64,000 bases of DNA from Oasisia sp. SBJ-2009 (GCA_964017155.1 OZ024856.1:5506813-5570812); one strand, 5' to 3'; positions 1 through 12,670 are shown, counted from the first letter of the stretch. Made by a program: numbers and translations. The notes: generated by a model from the letters alone, not told the origin.

Positions 1-1
1 G

Positions 2-1198
2 GTCGAGTGTATGGAGCGCCGTCTGGTTGCAGGTGAGCACAAGCAGGTGACGTCTGCGATGGACATGATCCTGCAGAAGTTGGTCGAGGACCCACAGAGC
101 AGCAGCTGTCCCAACATCAGCTACGCCGACTACCGCGGTCCCGTCGCCAGCACCAACCCCACGGGCTCGCCCTTCGCGACCGGCACCGGCATCACGCGCA
201 TGGACTTTGGCGGCGGCATGGGCAACAGTGGCGGTGGAGGCGGCGGCATGGGAGGCGGTGGGGGCGGTACCGGCATGGGGCTGTTCGGGAACATCGGAAA
301 CGGCATCAACAACCTGAACCTGAACGCGGGGAGTGCGCTCGGGAATCCAGCGTTTGAGAATCTGCGCGCCACCCTGCGGAGCAGCGGCTACACGGAGCAG
401 GCGACCGAGGAGATCAGTGCGGCCATGTACACCCTCGCCAACTACGGCTTCCTCGGGCTCGGCCTCGGGCTCGGAGGACTCGCCAACTTGGGTGGGCCCG
501 GGTTCGGATTTGGCAACATGGGCAATCAGAACCCAGGTAACTTGACCCTGGGGAACCTGGCGGGCATACTCGGGGGTGGCGGCGGCGGTGGTGGTGGCGG
601 CGGGGCAGGTAACGCGAGCGGCGGCTCGCTGCTCGGGAACAACCCGGGGAGTGGCGGCGGTGGATCGGGTGACGGGGGGAACCTGAGCGTGTTCGGGCCG
701 GTGGGAAACACGACGACGACGATGGCAGGGGGCGACACCGGGACAGGATCGGGGAGCTTCTTCGGGTCGAGCGGCGGAGAGCATTATCCCGGTGGCGAAT
801 CACTGTTCAGCGGCGGGTCCAATTTTAGCGCGGGCGGCGGCGGCGGCTATGCAGCATCCAATCAGAACTCTTTCGGGCTCGGCACAGGCATTGGGTCGTT
901 CGCGGCGGGATCTGGCGAGGGTGGGGAAGACGCGAGCACGGAGAAGGAGATGGAGGTGGGGGAGCACATCGTGGGCGCCATCCTCGGCCCCGGGGGGCGG
1001 GGCATTGTCGAGCTGCAGAAGTTCACCGGAGCTAACATACAGATATCTAAGAAGGGCGTCTACGCACCCGGCACACAGAACCGCATCGTGACGATCACGG
1101 GCACGGCGATGTCCGTGCAGCGTGCGCAGTTCCTCATCCAGCAGCGCATCGTCCAGGAGCAGGCAAAACGCAACCGCCAGGGCCAGAACACTCGCTAG
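2..1198 (+). CDS. NOVA: NOVA/Pasilla-type KH-domain RNA-binding splicing factor, terminal coding exon (5' partial)
   Basis: The frame is open from base 2, so this is the 3' part of a gene that begins left of the window. NOVA proteins bind YCAY (UCAU) RNA in the nucleus and control alternative splicing. The first ~35 residues match the end of KH2, followed by the family signature EDPQSSSCPNISYAD and NPTGSPFA. A long spacer (about residues 60-310 of the ATG-initiated frame at 11) is dominated by glycine runs. The C-terminal ~75 residues are a KH3 domain: VGAILGPGG, then IQISKKG, then APGTQNRIVTITG. The stop is TAG at 1196-1198. Two things are odd. Vertebrate NOVA has an alanine-rich spacer, whereas this one is glycine-rich. 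The KH3 GxxG loop reads G-P-G-G where vertebrates have G-K-G-G. GC content is much higher than in the flanks. Identity is confident; the gene symbol is given at family level. Confidence 0.93.
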   Translation, partial: VECMERRLVAGEHKQVTSAMDMILQKLVEDPQSSSCPNISYADYRGPVASTNPTGSPFATGTGITRMDFGGGMGNSGGGGGGMGGGGGGTGMGLFGNIGNGINNLNLNAGSALGNPAFENLRATLRSSGYTEQATEEISAAMYTLANYGFLGLGLGLGGLANLGGPGFGFGNMGNQNPGNLTLGNLAGILGGGGGGGGGGGAGNASGGSLLGNNPGSGGGGSGDGGNLSVFGPVGNTTTTMAGGDTGTGSGSFFGSSGGEHYPGGESLFSGGSNFSAGGGGGYAASNQNSFGLGTGIGSFAAGSGEGGEDASTEKEMEVGEHIVGAILGPGGRGIVELQKFTGANIQISKKGVYAPGTQNRIVTITGTAMSVQRAQFLIQQRIVQEQAKRNRQGQNTR

Positions 1199-3792
1199 TC
1201 ACACGCCGCCATCAGCATCATCGTCCCTCATTCGACACCTCAGACAGTTTAGTCAGTCGTCGCGCGTCGACGTGTTGGCGTTCATTCACCACGTTGCCAA
1301 CTCACACCGCGCCCCGTAGTTGGTGGGCGTGACAGACGCTTCTTCTTGTCGTGGGCTCGTCATCATCATAGTTCGTTCTTTCGTGATGGTTGCAAGTTCA
1401 CGACGGCGGTCACGACTCGTTCGTGGCAACATATTGTTCAGGGATGGTCAGAGTTTTTCGGTGACAGGTACGATTTGGTTTGGTCACACAATTCATCAGC
1501 AGCTGTCATGAATCGTTAGTTACGCTTGTTGCCATTCGTCTTGGTAATTTGTTTCCCGTTTTCGTCATTTTATATCCGCTACGCCGATCGTCGCATCACC
1601 CCACTGAAAAAAAAAACTGGAATCATCTCTCGGAACGTATCCCGTTCACTTTCAACAAGGTGCCATTCTGTGCATTTCATTGAGTTGGAGTCAGTTGAAG
1701 TACCTCGTCGCCTGCACTGTAAATATCCTACTGCTGCTACCACGTTACATTCACAGAGCTATAGATTTAACAGACTGGATGATACTCCCGACAGGAGAGT
1801 TCTGTCCGTTACACGATGGACACTATACACTGGCGACAGTGTAGACATCATTGATGTGACGGTCGTATAAATGTACTTGTTGCCTCGGTGGATAGTTTGT
1901 TGTATTTATGTAGTTCTTCATTACATAAAGCATTGCATTTTACATATTTGCTTTTCTTCCTGTTTGTCCACCAATCTGCCGTTGTCACGCGGACGTCCTC
2001 AGCGCATGCTCTGTCATCAGTCATGCGTAACACATTGTGGAACAATTTCAGTCATGCATAACACATCATACTCATGCATAACAATCCCAGTCATGTATAA
2101 CACATCATTGTTCATGCGAAACAGTCTCAGTCAAGGAAAAAATCACTTACATCAAAGTTTCCAATCATCCATTAACACACGTTGCACACTAGAATGAGTT
2201 ACAGCTGCCCTTCAAGAAATTATTTCAATATCCTTCTCTACAGAATTTCCCAGTTGATATATAGCTACGATTAGTTAATTATTTTCTGTTACTTCAGTGT
2301 CAAAGCATCATAAACATGACACAGCAAAAACAGATACAAATGACACATAATCCCGAAAATATTTATTATCTGCTATTTATAGATAAATATACAAAATTTG
2401 GTCCCGGTATTGGATCATGCACACAGCAATCACACATTCTAGATATTCAACAGCGTTTGCAAAACAAAATCGCTCTAGTCCAATCATGTTTTATTTGTCT
2501 ACTGCACCATTACCAAGCCTCACTTTACACCTGAATCGTCACTGCCGCTCATCTTGCCACCATGATGTCAGTGACTTGTCACTCTTCATTGTCATGCGTC
2601 GTCGGAGAAGATTCGCTCATGGGAAGGTGGGTCATTGCCTCTGCCTCTCGTTCGTTCTCATTTTCTCGCACCTTCCACCGGTTATGTAAATCGGTGCAGG
2701 ACATCTAGTCGAGGAGTCTAGGACTTGGTTGTTTCCTTCCTTTGGGGATAGGGTTGTCTAACATTGTGACACTCTTCCAAGGGATTGGATGATCTTTGTC
2801 CTAGCTCTGTTCCTGATTTTTTTTCTTTTGTTTAAATAGATTAAAACACTCACTTTAATTACTTGCAAAAGTATTCGTCTGTATGTCTGAGTGCTAAAAT
2901 ATCCTAAGGAAGAACAGCATAAGAACCAGTTTAAAGATGAGGCCATCTGTTGTAATATTTTATTTATATTATTTTCTTGAGACAACTGCCCACCAAGTTA
3001 TGCTTGCGATTTGAAAGTTTTCACCCTGTTGGTTTTCAAATTGACAAAAATCAAGTTACAAATGTGATGCAGTAATACTGCTTTACACTGAGGTTCAAGG
3101 ATATTTCCATGTTCAACACAGCTAGTGCAGTATGACTTCCCATTGGAAATGTCTATGGTGGCTAATTCCAAGTAGACATGAAGACTGCTTCTTTTTATTG
3201 AGTGCATCTAGTCAAACACTTGATATTGCAAGAATGGTATCCAGTACACATTTATAACTTGTGTAATTTCACTTCCAGACGAGTGTAGCTAATGCCACAG
3301 AGCTGTCCATGTGTGGTGCTGAGGGTTGGAGACGGAGAACGGCATGAAAGACAGCTGCTTCACAGTTCCCTTGATGGAAGGACATCATACCAAAGGTATC
3401 TGTGTATACCCTAACAATATATACCAAACTTCCGGATATAAAGGCACATGCAATATTTATGTCAAATTGCTTTTTACTACCTTCTGCCTGTTTGCTCATT
3501 GGGAACATAGGCCATAAACGCAGGAATGCCACTGTTCTCAGTTTGTGGCCATTTTCTTCATCTCTGGGTGCAGCCCACCTCCTTTGTTTCTTGTTCTGTC
3601 TCTGACCAGGTGTTCCATGGCCTTCCTCTTTGCATCTTCCCTGGGGGTTCTATGTCATGGCTTGACAGGTGATGGTTTCTGAAGGTTTCCTAAGTGTAAC
3701 CAACATATCAGATAATTTTTATTTACGATAATACTGTTTTACAAAAAGATCAGTAATTCCGGATTCGAATATATACAATGCCATATCAAAGT
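1199..3792 (+). other. Probable NOVA 3' untranslated region
   Basis: No supportable coding sequence follows the NOVA stop. The sequence becomes AT-rich with many in-frame stops. It contains a dense UCAU cluster (listed separately) and no convincing exon on either strand. I infer it is transcribed 3' UTR because the first convincing AATAAA in a clean context is near 5975. Confidence 0.45.
2014..2172 (+). promoter_or_regulatory. YCAY (UCAU) cluster downstream of NOVA stop
   Basis: Nine TCAT tetramers plus CCAT and TCAC fall in about 160 bases, several inside an irregular tandem repeat of the form CAGTCATGCATAACA. YCAY clusters are the known NOVA binding signal, so this is a plausible autoregulatory site in the gene's own 3' UTR. 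The motif count is seen directly; the function is inferred. Confidence 0.4.
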
Positions 3793-4025
3793 TCAGGCAA
3801 GTTTATTCTCTGCATTGCTCCAGTTCACTCTTTTGTATGAATGACCACCGACAGTTACAGTTATTGGTGTATAGAGTCTTTGTGTGGCTGTCACAGTGTG
3901 GCTGACAGGTTTCCAGAGAAGTTCAGATGGTGTACGATTGAACAGTTCTGCCAGGGAGCAATCTGTAATGTACTTTGTTCTACAGGCTGGTTACAGATAT
4001 ATTTTATGAGAACTTACATTTACCT
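3793..4025 (+). repeat. tRNA-derived SINE, old 5'-truncated copy
   Basis: This shares the diagnostic body of the SINE copies at 9277 and 22738: GCATTGCTCCAGTTCACTC, then GACAG..., TTTCCAGAGAAGTT, GATGGTGT, GCCAGGGAG and a terminal ATGAGAACTT. The tRNA-like head is missing and divergence is clearly higher than in the 22738 copy. Confidence 0.6.
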
Positions 4026-6647
4026 TTTATGTGTGCTTCAGGACGGCGTCGTGAGAAGCTAAGATGTGTCACTGTGTGGGGTTGGAGAAAAGTGACACCC
4101 CAAATGGAAACTGATAATGTAAGTTTTGCATATACCAAGGTAGTGTTATTTACGGTATAAAACTGCTCATGTTTGATGTGTTCGTGCTGCAGATGTTGGT
4201 CAAGTGTCAGTCGGTTTCTTTACTTTTTCCTTCCTGGAATATTAGCAGATCACTAAGATGTTGGTTTGATTGAATATGTCTAATACCAGGTTCATAAAAC
4301 CACTTAAGTCCACATGTTCAAGACTCCTTGTTTCAACTATAAGGACTCATTAAATGTAATAAATCCATGTGATTCCCTACATTTAAAAGACAATAATACA
4401 TCCAGTGTTAGAGCGGCTGATGTTAAAATTGATCGACGATCCCGTCTTGTGTCTGGTTTGTAACAACTGATCATGTTTGCCTCTGTTAATTAAAGAGTAT
4501 ATGCATGTGTTATTTCAAAAATACTAAGCATGGGTGCAGCCATCTTAGGTTTATGTGATACAGGGAGGTGTTGTTTTGTGATTGGTCAAAATATTGGTGC
4601 AGGAGGCATACATACATATATGGGAGAATGTAGTATGATACACTATGTTTGGCGCAGGTGAATGAGATTAAATATGGCTACTAAAGCCTACTATATTACG
4701 GTAGTAACAGCTTGCTGGAGCAATTAAATGTATGTTCTTTCAAAACGTTTTTAGATATTTGATATAAGTATGTACTCCCAAATTATCCAGCGAACTCCCA
4801 AATATAAATGAAGTAGTAGTTCTGTGGACTTCCAGCAAATTTCTATGTAGTATATAGAAAACATTTCCAAAGGGGCCCCATAATATGCCATAATATGCTG
4901 CATTTGCTGCACGATACCAGAACTCACTAAATGTGGCTTTTGTTTACATTTCAGATGACACAGTGTGATCCATTTCACTGTGCAGACTGGACATGACACC
5001 ATACAGAGACCACAGGGACTGGCTCCACTGTTTAGTGAGAATTAAATTAATGACAGCAGTTAAACGATTTGGCACTTGAATTGCCACACTCAATCGAACC
5101 AGTACTATGATTTTGCAGAATGGAAAAGGGAAAGAGCAATTTTCAGCTCAGTGACTGCAGTTGGCAGACATTCTATCGGAAACTAATTCAGGTATATCAG
5201 CCTAAGTACAGTGACAGATTGCTACTAATGTCGCCCTCGGGTCTGGGCTAAAGCGACTTGAACAGTGAAGTCACCGAGGTGACCATATTAGTGGGATTAA
5301 TTGTGTACACTTTGTTATGGAAATGATAATGGGATTCTCCTAAGGTGACTGTTATTACAAAATGCAAATATGTGTGGTGGTCATGTTATTGAGGTGGCTG
5401 TGAAGTGAAGTTTGACAGTAGTTATACATACATATTAGTAGTTATACATGTGTAATATATATTATATATATAATAGAAATGCATGATTACACAGCAGCTA
5501 CATGTGTGATTATGTTGCTTGATAAATGTGTGACAGATGTTTGATGAGTTGTGAAGTGGTGTGGCACAGTGCAGTGCCCTGCTCACTAATGTGTGACACT
5601 GTGCCAGTGTAGGTGTGACAGTTAACTGGTTATTTGTCATAGATGTGTCGGACTGTTACTGGTGTGAAATGTAACTTGATCTTGTTATTCTAATGTAATG
5701 ATCCGGTTTCTTGGCTCATTGTTAATTAGTCAGTTATTTTCCTCTCAAGAAACTTTTTTCTTTGTTTTTCCGTATATTTCAGCTGCCTCTCACAGTCTTC
5801 TTCAGCGGATTTAATTTCACGGTCGTGTCACATGACTTACATCATGTATTCTAAAGATAGTTAATTTGTTTTAAGTGTGGATATTCTCTGTAGCATTGAC
5901 ACCTTATGATGTCATTTATATTTATGTAGAAACCGAAATGTTGTATGGTGCATGTAGTCTTGTGTTTGAATGCAAATAAAGTGCTATGTCAAACAGTATT
6001 GCAATATGCAACATGTTTACTTGCAAACATTGTATCTAGTATTTACAGGAAAGTAGATTTTGTAGGTGTTAGTTGCAATTATGTATGCTAAATATGATTT
6101 CTAGTTGCTTAATAATATTTCTGTTTATCTTGTTTTAAATTATTTCCGCAAAACTGAACATATTCACTAGACATTCGGACAAGGTAGCTTGCACTATTTT
6201 GTTTGGGTGAAATCATTGAACAAACTATGAAATTAATTCAGATCGACTCTGAAAGAAAATGTGGAAACAAAATGCGGTAGAGGTCTGACTAGATTATGTA
6301 TTTTAGTTAATATCAAAACTTAAAAACAATTTCAATCCTGCAATTAAGGTAAAAAAAAATTATGAGCATGCATTGAAATTATTAACGCAGCCTTGCATGT
6401 GACTAAAATCATACACTACAAACATGAACATCATAAAAAACAATCCTAATTATTCACACATTCTAAGGGAAAAGAATACTATCAAAGACGGACAGATTTA
6501 TTTATTATTCATTTTTTACCCCAAATGTACATATGAATATATTTATAACATGAAAATATATAGGTCAAGGAGACATGTTGCTAACATGAGACCCCCTTTT
6601 AATAATAAGTTGAACTAGAAAATACAAATAGTAAATACAATTGAATA
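4026..6647. other. Gene-free AT-rich stretch (NOVA 3' region and intergenic)
   Basis: No exon is supported on either strand. It holds a TA-rich simple repeat around 5440-5475 and the polyadenylation signal at 5975. After about 6000 the sequence is AT-rich intergenic DNA up to the TTAA transposon. Confidence 0.4.
5975..5980 (+). terminator. Candidate polyadenylation signal for NOVA
   Basis: AATAAA in the context TGCAAATAAAGTGC, with GT/T-rich sequence downstream. It is the best candidate for the 3' end of the NOVA transcript, which would make a 3' UTR of about 4.8 kb. Earlier AATAAA-like sites exist. Confidence 0.35.
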
Positions 6648-9073
6648 TTAAAGGAAGCCAAAAGGGAAATATTACGTGATATGCACGTGAAAGAGCTAAT
6701 ACAAAGCAACCATTCTGAACGGTAATCACATTTTTAACGACAGTGGTTTATTAGTAAAATAATTTCAAAGTGGATAATTTCACTGAAATCCTCGGCTCCG
6801 TAGAGGCGGCCATTAACGCGCCCCGGTCCGCCTCTTCCTGTTGTATAACCATTCAGCACGCAGAACCGGCCTTAAAGTCACGTGTCCGATGACGCATAAT
6901 AATGCTTATCGCCGTTGTAAACACAATGTTGTCAGATACCCGAACTTCGAAGAAGAACATCCGTTCGAAGAACCTTGCTTCGAATGGGATGTTTCTCATC
7001 GTATATAGTGGGTCAAGATCCGCAGAAACGTTGGCGACGTCGAGTTTTGAAATTTAGAGCTGTGCAAACGATATTGGCGCGATATTTAATCACCAACGAT
7101 AGTCGTTGAAACGGGTTACCGGTCGAAACCTTCCATCGCCGTAGCCAAGTCAGCGCGCGCAAGAAGGTTAGTAAATATTAAGTCTTCTGTGTCTAAATTA
7201 TTTAAATCTTGTACCATTAGACACATTGCGATGTCTGTCGTTATGACTTATGTACATACTGATATATTTTATAAACATCCACCACAGTTAACGTTCTAGA
7301 AGGTATGTACATGACATGGGATCATGGAGCCGCTAACTAGGTCTAGGACCAAGTCCAAGCGAGTTAAACCGTTCGATATTGTTATTCATTATTATTAGTT
7401 TTATTTTATCCTACATTGAATGGTATCACGTTTGCATGAACAGAGGCATATAAATAAGGTAAAGCTACATGTGTTAAACATGACCGTAACATTAAAACAC
7501 AGCTGAATGCAAGCCAGATCATAGATGTCCCCATCAATTCGCATGAACGATAATATAGCACCTAGATTTTGGTTGGTTTATTTCATTCTCTGGGCAATCA
7601 ATACAGATTGAAATAGGTACATAAAACATGCAAAATATATTTGTTAAAATAGATTGAAATAATATATAATTTAAAACATTAGCATAAATAAAAAATTAAT
7701 TAAAAAAGTAGAGAATAATTTATTTGAAATGTATCTATAAAGGTAAATTAAATATGTTAAGACATTAAAACATATTTTCTTTGATTATTTGAATAAACTT
7801 AAAAATTACTTTAATAAAATATTTTAATAAATACTTTAAAACATTAAAATAAATAGGTCTAAAGAATAAATTAAGGTTTTACAATATTCACTAAATAAGT
7901 TTTCAAAAATACTGCCTTTCATAGTTACGCAGTTCCTATTTTCAGGTTGACCACTGTGAATGTGCCAGCATGCCTGCAATATTTTTCAGTAAATATATTA
8001 TTCAAACATCACAAACTGGCATTGCGAATGTTGTTTTCAATCATGTTATTCGTTCAGCGAGACACACAATTACAAATTCTGTGTGCTGTGTCAGTTCAGA
8101 TACTAATACATTGATACTAGGACATGTTACAGGCTTACAGTAAAGGATGAATAATTAGCTATGATGAGACATAACTTATGTACTGTAAAAATTACTTTGC
8201 AAATTTGCAATATTGCCTTTATTGGTAGGTAGAGTTTCTTGAAATATTGGGACACACTCAGCAAACAAGAAGAAACATTAACACACCCCAATAACAGACT
8301 AGCATAATATACTAGATGGAACGAGTCAACGAGGATTTGTAGATATCCCACAAGATCAGTCGGTAAACATTTGGTACCAGTTTCTTCCCCACAATAAGAG
8401 TGCAAATCACTAACCTAATTCAATAATAATTTAATCCAATAGTTTAGCAAGTAAGTCAGATGATCCACCATGCACATTGGCGTGATGTGTCAATATGACA
8501 TTTTGCCAGTTAAAATATACATTGTCATAGATATTCCTGTTCGATTGATATTTTGAGGTGCCAACGTTTATGTTTATTGGATAATAGAATCTGAAGCACT
8601 TAAATGTCATTATAATTTTTTTTTTTATTAAAGACAACCACACTTGATAACAAGCCACTGTATATAAGATACAACATGACACAAATATTTAGCAGTACAG
8701 CATGTCCTGTTTATTTATAGGATGGAACCATGGCTCTAGCAAGAACGTCCGGCCACGTCCTAGCGAACCTTGACAACATGGCTGTTTTCTGGTCAAGACG
8801 CAAGTAATTGGAGCTGCAGAAGACACTACAGCTGTATGTTTACCTGCAGATCCACCACACTGTGGTGGGAAGAATGAGTGAATGGTGAATTACATCTTTG
8901 TCAGAACTCTGGCCGCTGCCCACAACGACTGTCCATGTCAGAATTGCAATCCTTGGTTCAGATATGCCCTAGCTAATGAAAGAAGGTCTGCTGGTGTCAA
9001 GAGTCAGTTGATTTGTTCATTGACAATCCAACTGCTTATTCACAAATCAACTGATAATTCGCAAGGGCAGCAG

Positions 9074-9233
9074 TCAACAAGTGCCAAGTGTTATCCTAGA
9101 TCTTGTTCTCTGCTGAGAGCACAGAAGTTCGATCTTATGGCCGGTATACACTGGTATGACTCTCTGTACCCTTCGACCAAGCCTGTCATGGATCCACCGG
9201 GTAAAATTCTCTGTATATGGCCGACTTGGACTC
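9074..9233 (-). pseudogene. Exon-like remnant resembling P2X7-type C-terminal zinc (ballast) domain, inside TTAA element copy 1
   Basis: On the minus strand a TTATTTTATTTCAG acceptor is followed by a 52-codon open frame beginning SPSRPYTENFTRWIHD, then RLGRRVQRVIP, ending at TGA (9074-9076). The run F-x-x-W-x-H-x-R-L-G-R-x-V-x-R-V-I-P resembles the segment of P2X7 receptor C-terminal-like domains just before their conserved cysteine. The expected following cysteine is absent and the frame then stops, so it looks broken or incompletely spliced. The match is from memory of the family and is tentative. The opposite strand carries a 121-codon open frame (8882-9247) that I regard as a shadow. Confidence 0.35.
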
Positions 9234-9276
9234 CTGAAATAAAATAAGGCTTAAATAAATATATCAACTATGTATA

Positions 9277-9738
9277 GTGGCACAGTGGTTTAAAGCTTTG
9301 GACTTGGCTTCAGACTCTCAACTACGAGAACGAAACCATGTGCTGCTGTGTCGAACCTTGGGCAAGTCTGTTCACCCGTCATTGCTCCAATTCACTCGGC
9401 TGTGTAAACAAGTAACTGGCTATTGACAGTGGTGGATATTTGTAACACGAACCGTCTTGATTCATTAATTACAGCTTGGCTGGATGCTTCCCACAGTCAT
9501 GAGATGGTGTTTAACTGAATAGGTATGCCAGGGAGTAAAGTGTAAAGCACTTTGGACAATGCCGAGCAGACATGGGGTCAAATACGTTGACATTTATTTA
9601 AATACAAATACTCTTGAGGAATCCAAATACATTTAATTACTAAACATCAATTACAGTTACTTAAAACTATTTAAATACTTTCAAATACAAATGTATTTGA
9701 CCCCATGTCTGAGGATTGGATACTGCACTATATAAGAA
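9277..9738 (+). repeat. tRNA-derived SINE carried inside TTAA element copy 1
   Basis: The tRNA-like head TGGCACAGTGGTTTAAAGC is followed by CTTTGGACT, GTGCTGCTGTGT, the core CCTTGGGCAAG, then CATTGCTCCAATTCACTC and the tail GGATACTGCACTATATAAG. It is homologous to the SINE at 22738. It is split by a 145 bp MITE at 9567-9711, so the SINE was in the transposon before the transposon duplicated. Confidence 0.7.
9567..9711. mobile_element. 145 bp MITE nested in the SINE
   Basis: The perfect termini CAGACATGGGGTCAAATAC and their reverse complement bound an AT-rich core. It lies exactly where the related SINE at 22738 is continuous. The target duplication is at most 2 bp (AG) and not secure. Confidence 0.65.
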
Positions 9739-12670
9739 CTGTGTTGACAGGTGACATATGAAAATGGAGGTAACTCAATCCATTATCATTGTAGAAAATA
9801 CAATAGAATACATGTTCTGTTTTTATAAAATCACTGGAACTTTTTTCAATTCTCACATAGTGGACAACTGGCCATGCTACTCGAAATGTTCTAGAATGAT
9901 CCTACATCATTTACTGTTAAACCTAATTTGTTGGGTATATTTCTACTATGGAATAATATGTGGTGTTTTCATTGTATGAAATGTCATTTGTATTATATAA
10001 AATGTTTGGTGTTCTGGTTACTCTAATGTTATTTTCATTGTCAATAAATTGTGAGCAACACATTTCACTGTTGTTATAAATACATGAACATAATATTATA
10101 CTTACATCTTTGTTGGCAGATATATGTGACAGTTGTCTAACATTTGGAAGCACTGTCTGCTCGAAACACAGACTATAAAATCCATGGCCATTTGTAATAT
10201 ATCATGGCACATCTGAAACAGAACCAGATGTATAAATGAGTTTTTTATGAATAAGAAATATTATTAGCACAATATAGAACATCACAGCTACTATTATGGT
10301 TACCTTGACACGACAACAAAGTTACATTGCAATTAAGACCACCACAGAATATACATAAATATATCCACATATGTTATAGTTTAGAATATTTGTTCTGCTA
10401 GTTGTGTTACTTTTACCCAGTTCAAAATGGTTATTTTTAATAGAGACATATATTCAGCTAAAAACAACTTTATTATTCAGCATGAAGTTGATTTCATAAA
10501 GAACATGGGTGGTGATTTTCTTTCTTTATTTAGCCCTCCAGAATTAGGCTCCAAACCCTCGCTTTAAATATACCACGCCTATTAAAAGAACAATCAATAT
10601 TGACACACATCTGTTTTTTAGTCGCACAGGTCATGCTATGTCAATAATACAAAAAACATGCCACATTCGCTGCTGTTAATATAATAATGTCCAGTATTTG
10701 AAAAAACAACAATTAATCTGCATTTTTTCCACATTTCAATGATTTGTGGGCAATTTGGAAATTGATTCCTGAAAACATGGGCGAAGGACCGAGCCTGTCA
10801 CTCTGTCAGTCTGTGTCAGGCTGAGATAAATCGGAGAGCCATGACCCCATATGTGATATGATGTGTTTCAAATTGGGTAACTTCAAGTTGTGTATAACAT
10901 ATCCGACACTACACCACTGACTTGGAGAATAATACATGACATGGCTGTGACTAAGTAGAAACTGCCGAATTCCGGGACCGAATGCGAGGTGGCCATCAGC
11001 ATATCTGTCAGTGACAGTGTCACTGACCCACCATCGACTCCGTTGGCGTTGATATTTTAATTACTTAAATTAACATCCAGCCCAGATTTCATAATGAACA
11101 TTTAGGGCAACATTTCTCATATTAGACACATAAATGCTTACCTTCACCGACAGATTTTTGAGTCTTCCTCCTAACAATACAGTTACAGTAACGGGTATCC
11201 ACAGTAACAGCATACATTCGCCTTTCGAAGTTTCGGCGAGTTTCGACCACTTGTCGATCACTCAATGTCGCCTCGGCTTGTTACTCGCCTCTGCATTTCG
11301 GCTTCCGGCGGGTCTTCTTTACCAGGTTTACCAGCGCGTTCAGTTCTATCTTGAAAATGTTGGCCCTTATCGTTGCAATCGAAATTCAGCTATTTCTGAA
11401 CGAAAATCAGGTCGGTTCGCCTACACGAATCGGATGTACACAGCGCCACCTAGCGATTATTTTTAAATACAGAATTGCCAGACTGCGAGCATTATTGACG
11501 TCACACATCAGTCAAAATGGCGCAACTTACAAACTTTGATAGAAAAGGTGTTCAGATTTTTTTTACTACTAAACCATTGACATTAAAAATGTGATTACCG
11601 TTCAAAATAGTTTGTTTTTATTTACTCTTTCACGTGCATAGCATGTAACTTTTCGGTTTTGCGTTCCTTTAAAATATATATAAAAGTGTAAAACCTTTTG
11701 GAATTATATATGTATAAGTCATTCTTTAATAAATGTTATGTAAAGAATTATACATTGCAGATACATATATAATATTACATTATACAGCGTATACTACTAT
11801 TAAATAGTACATCAGTCTATTATGTATATCACAATGGCATTTATTGTTCATTATGAAATAGTTTTTAGTGTATGTTGTGAAACCATATTATGCTACCATA
11901 TAGTATACATGTACATACTATTGAACAGAGTTGTACTCCGGAGACCATATTACATAGCACATACCAGCTGAGGACGGCACTTCTCTCAGGTAGGAGAAAA
12001 ACGCTCTGAAAAGCTAAGCATATCAAAAACTTAATTAAAATACCTATACCATGTTTTCTGAAGAAGAATAACACCGCCAATTTGCGGTTCAGAAGCCATG
12101 CAGTGGACAAATGAAGTGAATGAATATATTATAGAAAGAGGTGGAGAGAGTCACTTTTTTACAGTTGTCCAAAGTTAGCATTATTATTGTATTTATGGTT
12201 TCATTGGTTTAATTATTTTATGTCGATTAACTATAAAATATTTTGTTGTAAACATTATTTACTATTCTAGTCTATCCTCAAATTCTTCTATAGGCATTTG
12301 TTGCTTATACGTGCTTCAGTCTGTTGATTTTGAAGTTTTGGGAAAACTTCCAATTTATAAAAAATTATTCCCTGACTAAAACGAGCAACTACATCTTCTG
12401 CTCTGCTCTAAATTTAACCTTGCAATTATTCAAATAAAACTGAATTTAATTATTATATTTATACACCCAATAAATAATATAACTTGTCTTTTTAACTTCA
12501 GGAGAAAATATTGATAACTGTTTTCCTGGCTGTGGACAACAGTTTTATTGTTTTTTTCACATTATCATATCAGTGCATGTATGCATCTTTTTACAGTTTG
12601 ACCTTAGGTAATCCCCAACACGTAACTTCCTTATTTTCGAACGAAGAGTTGTACGAAGACGAGGTCGACG

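Larger units (their letters stand above)
6648..11672. mobile_element. TTAA-target DNA transposon, copy 1 (5.0 kb)
   Basis: The left end reads TTAAAGGAAGCC and the reverse complement of the right end reads TTAAAGGAACGC. The two ends align without gaps for about 118 bases (6648-6765 against 11555-11672) at roughly 80% identity, sharing the block TATGCACGTGAAAGAG and the block GAACGGTAATCACATTTTTA. TTAA sits at both junctions. The same sequence recurs at 31959-36983 with unrelated flanks, and matching positions stay exactly 25311 apart from end to end, so there is no net indel. TTAA duplication is typical of piggyBac and Kolobok elements. I cannot assign the superfamily because no intact transposase is readable, so this may be a non-autonomous or intron-containing copy. 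A SINE and a small MITE are embedded at 9277-9738. Confidence 0.9.

Noticed and set aside
130..803. Proline-rich minus-strand frames opposite the NOVA glycine spacer
   Set aside because: Shadows of GC-rich glycine codons; the + strand is a known conserved gene.
8882..9247. 121-codon + strand frame in the TTAA element (and its twin at 34193-34558) as a transposase gene
   Set aside because: No recognisable domain; it overlaps the more convincing minus-strand exon-like sequence and looks like a shadow.
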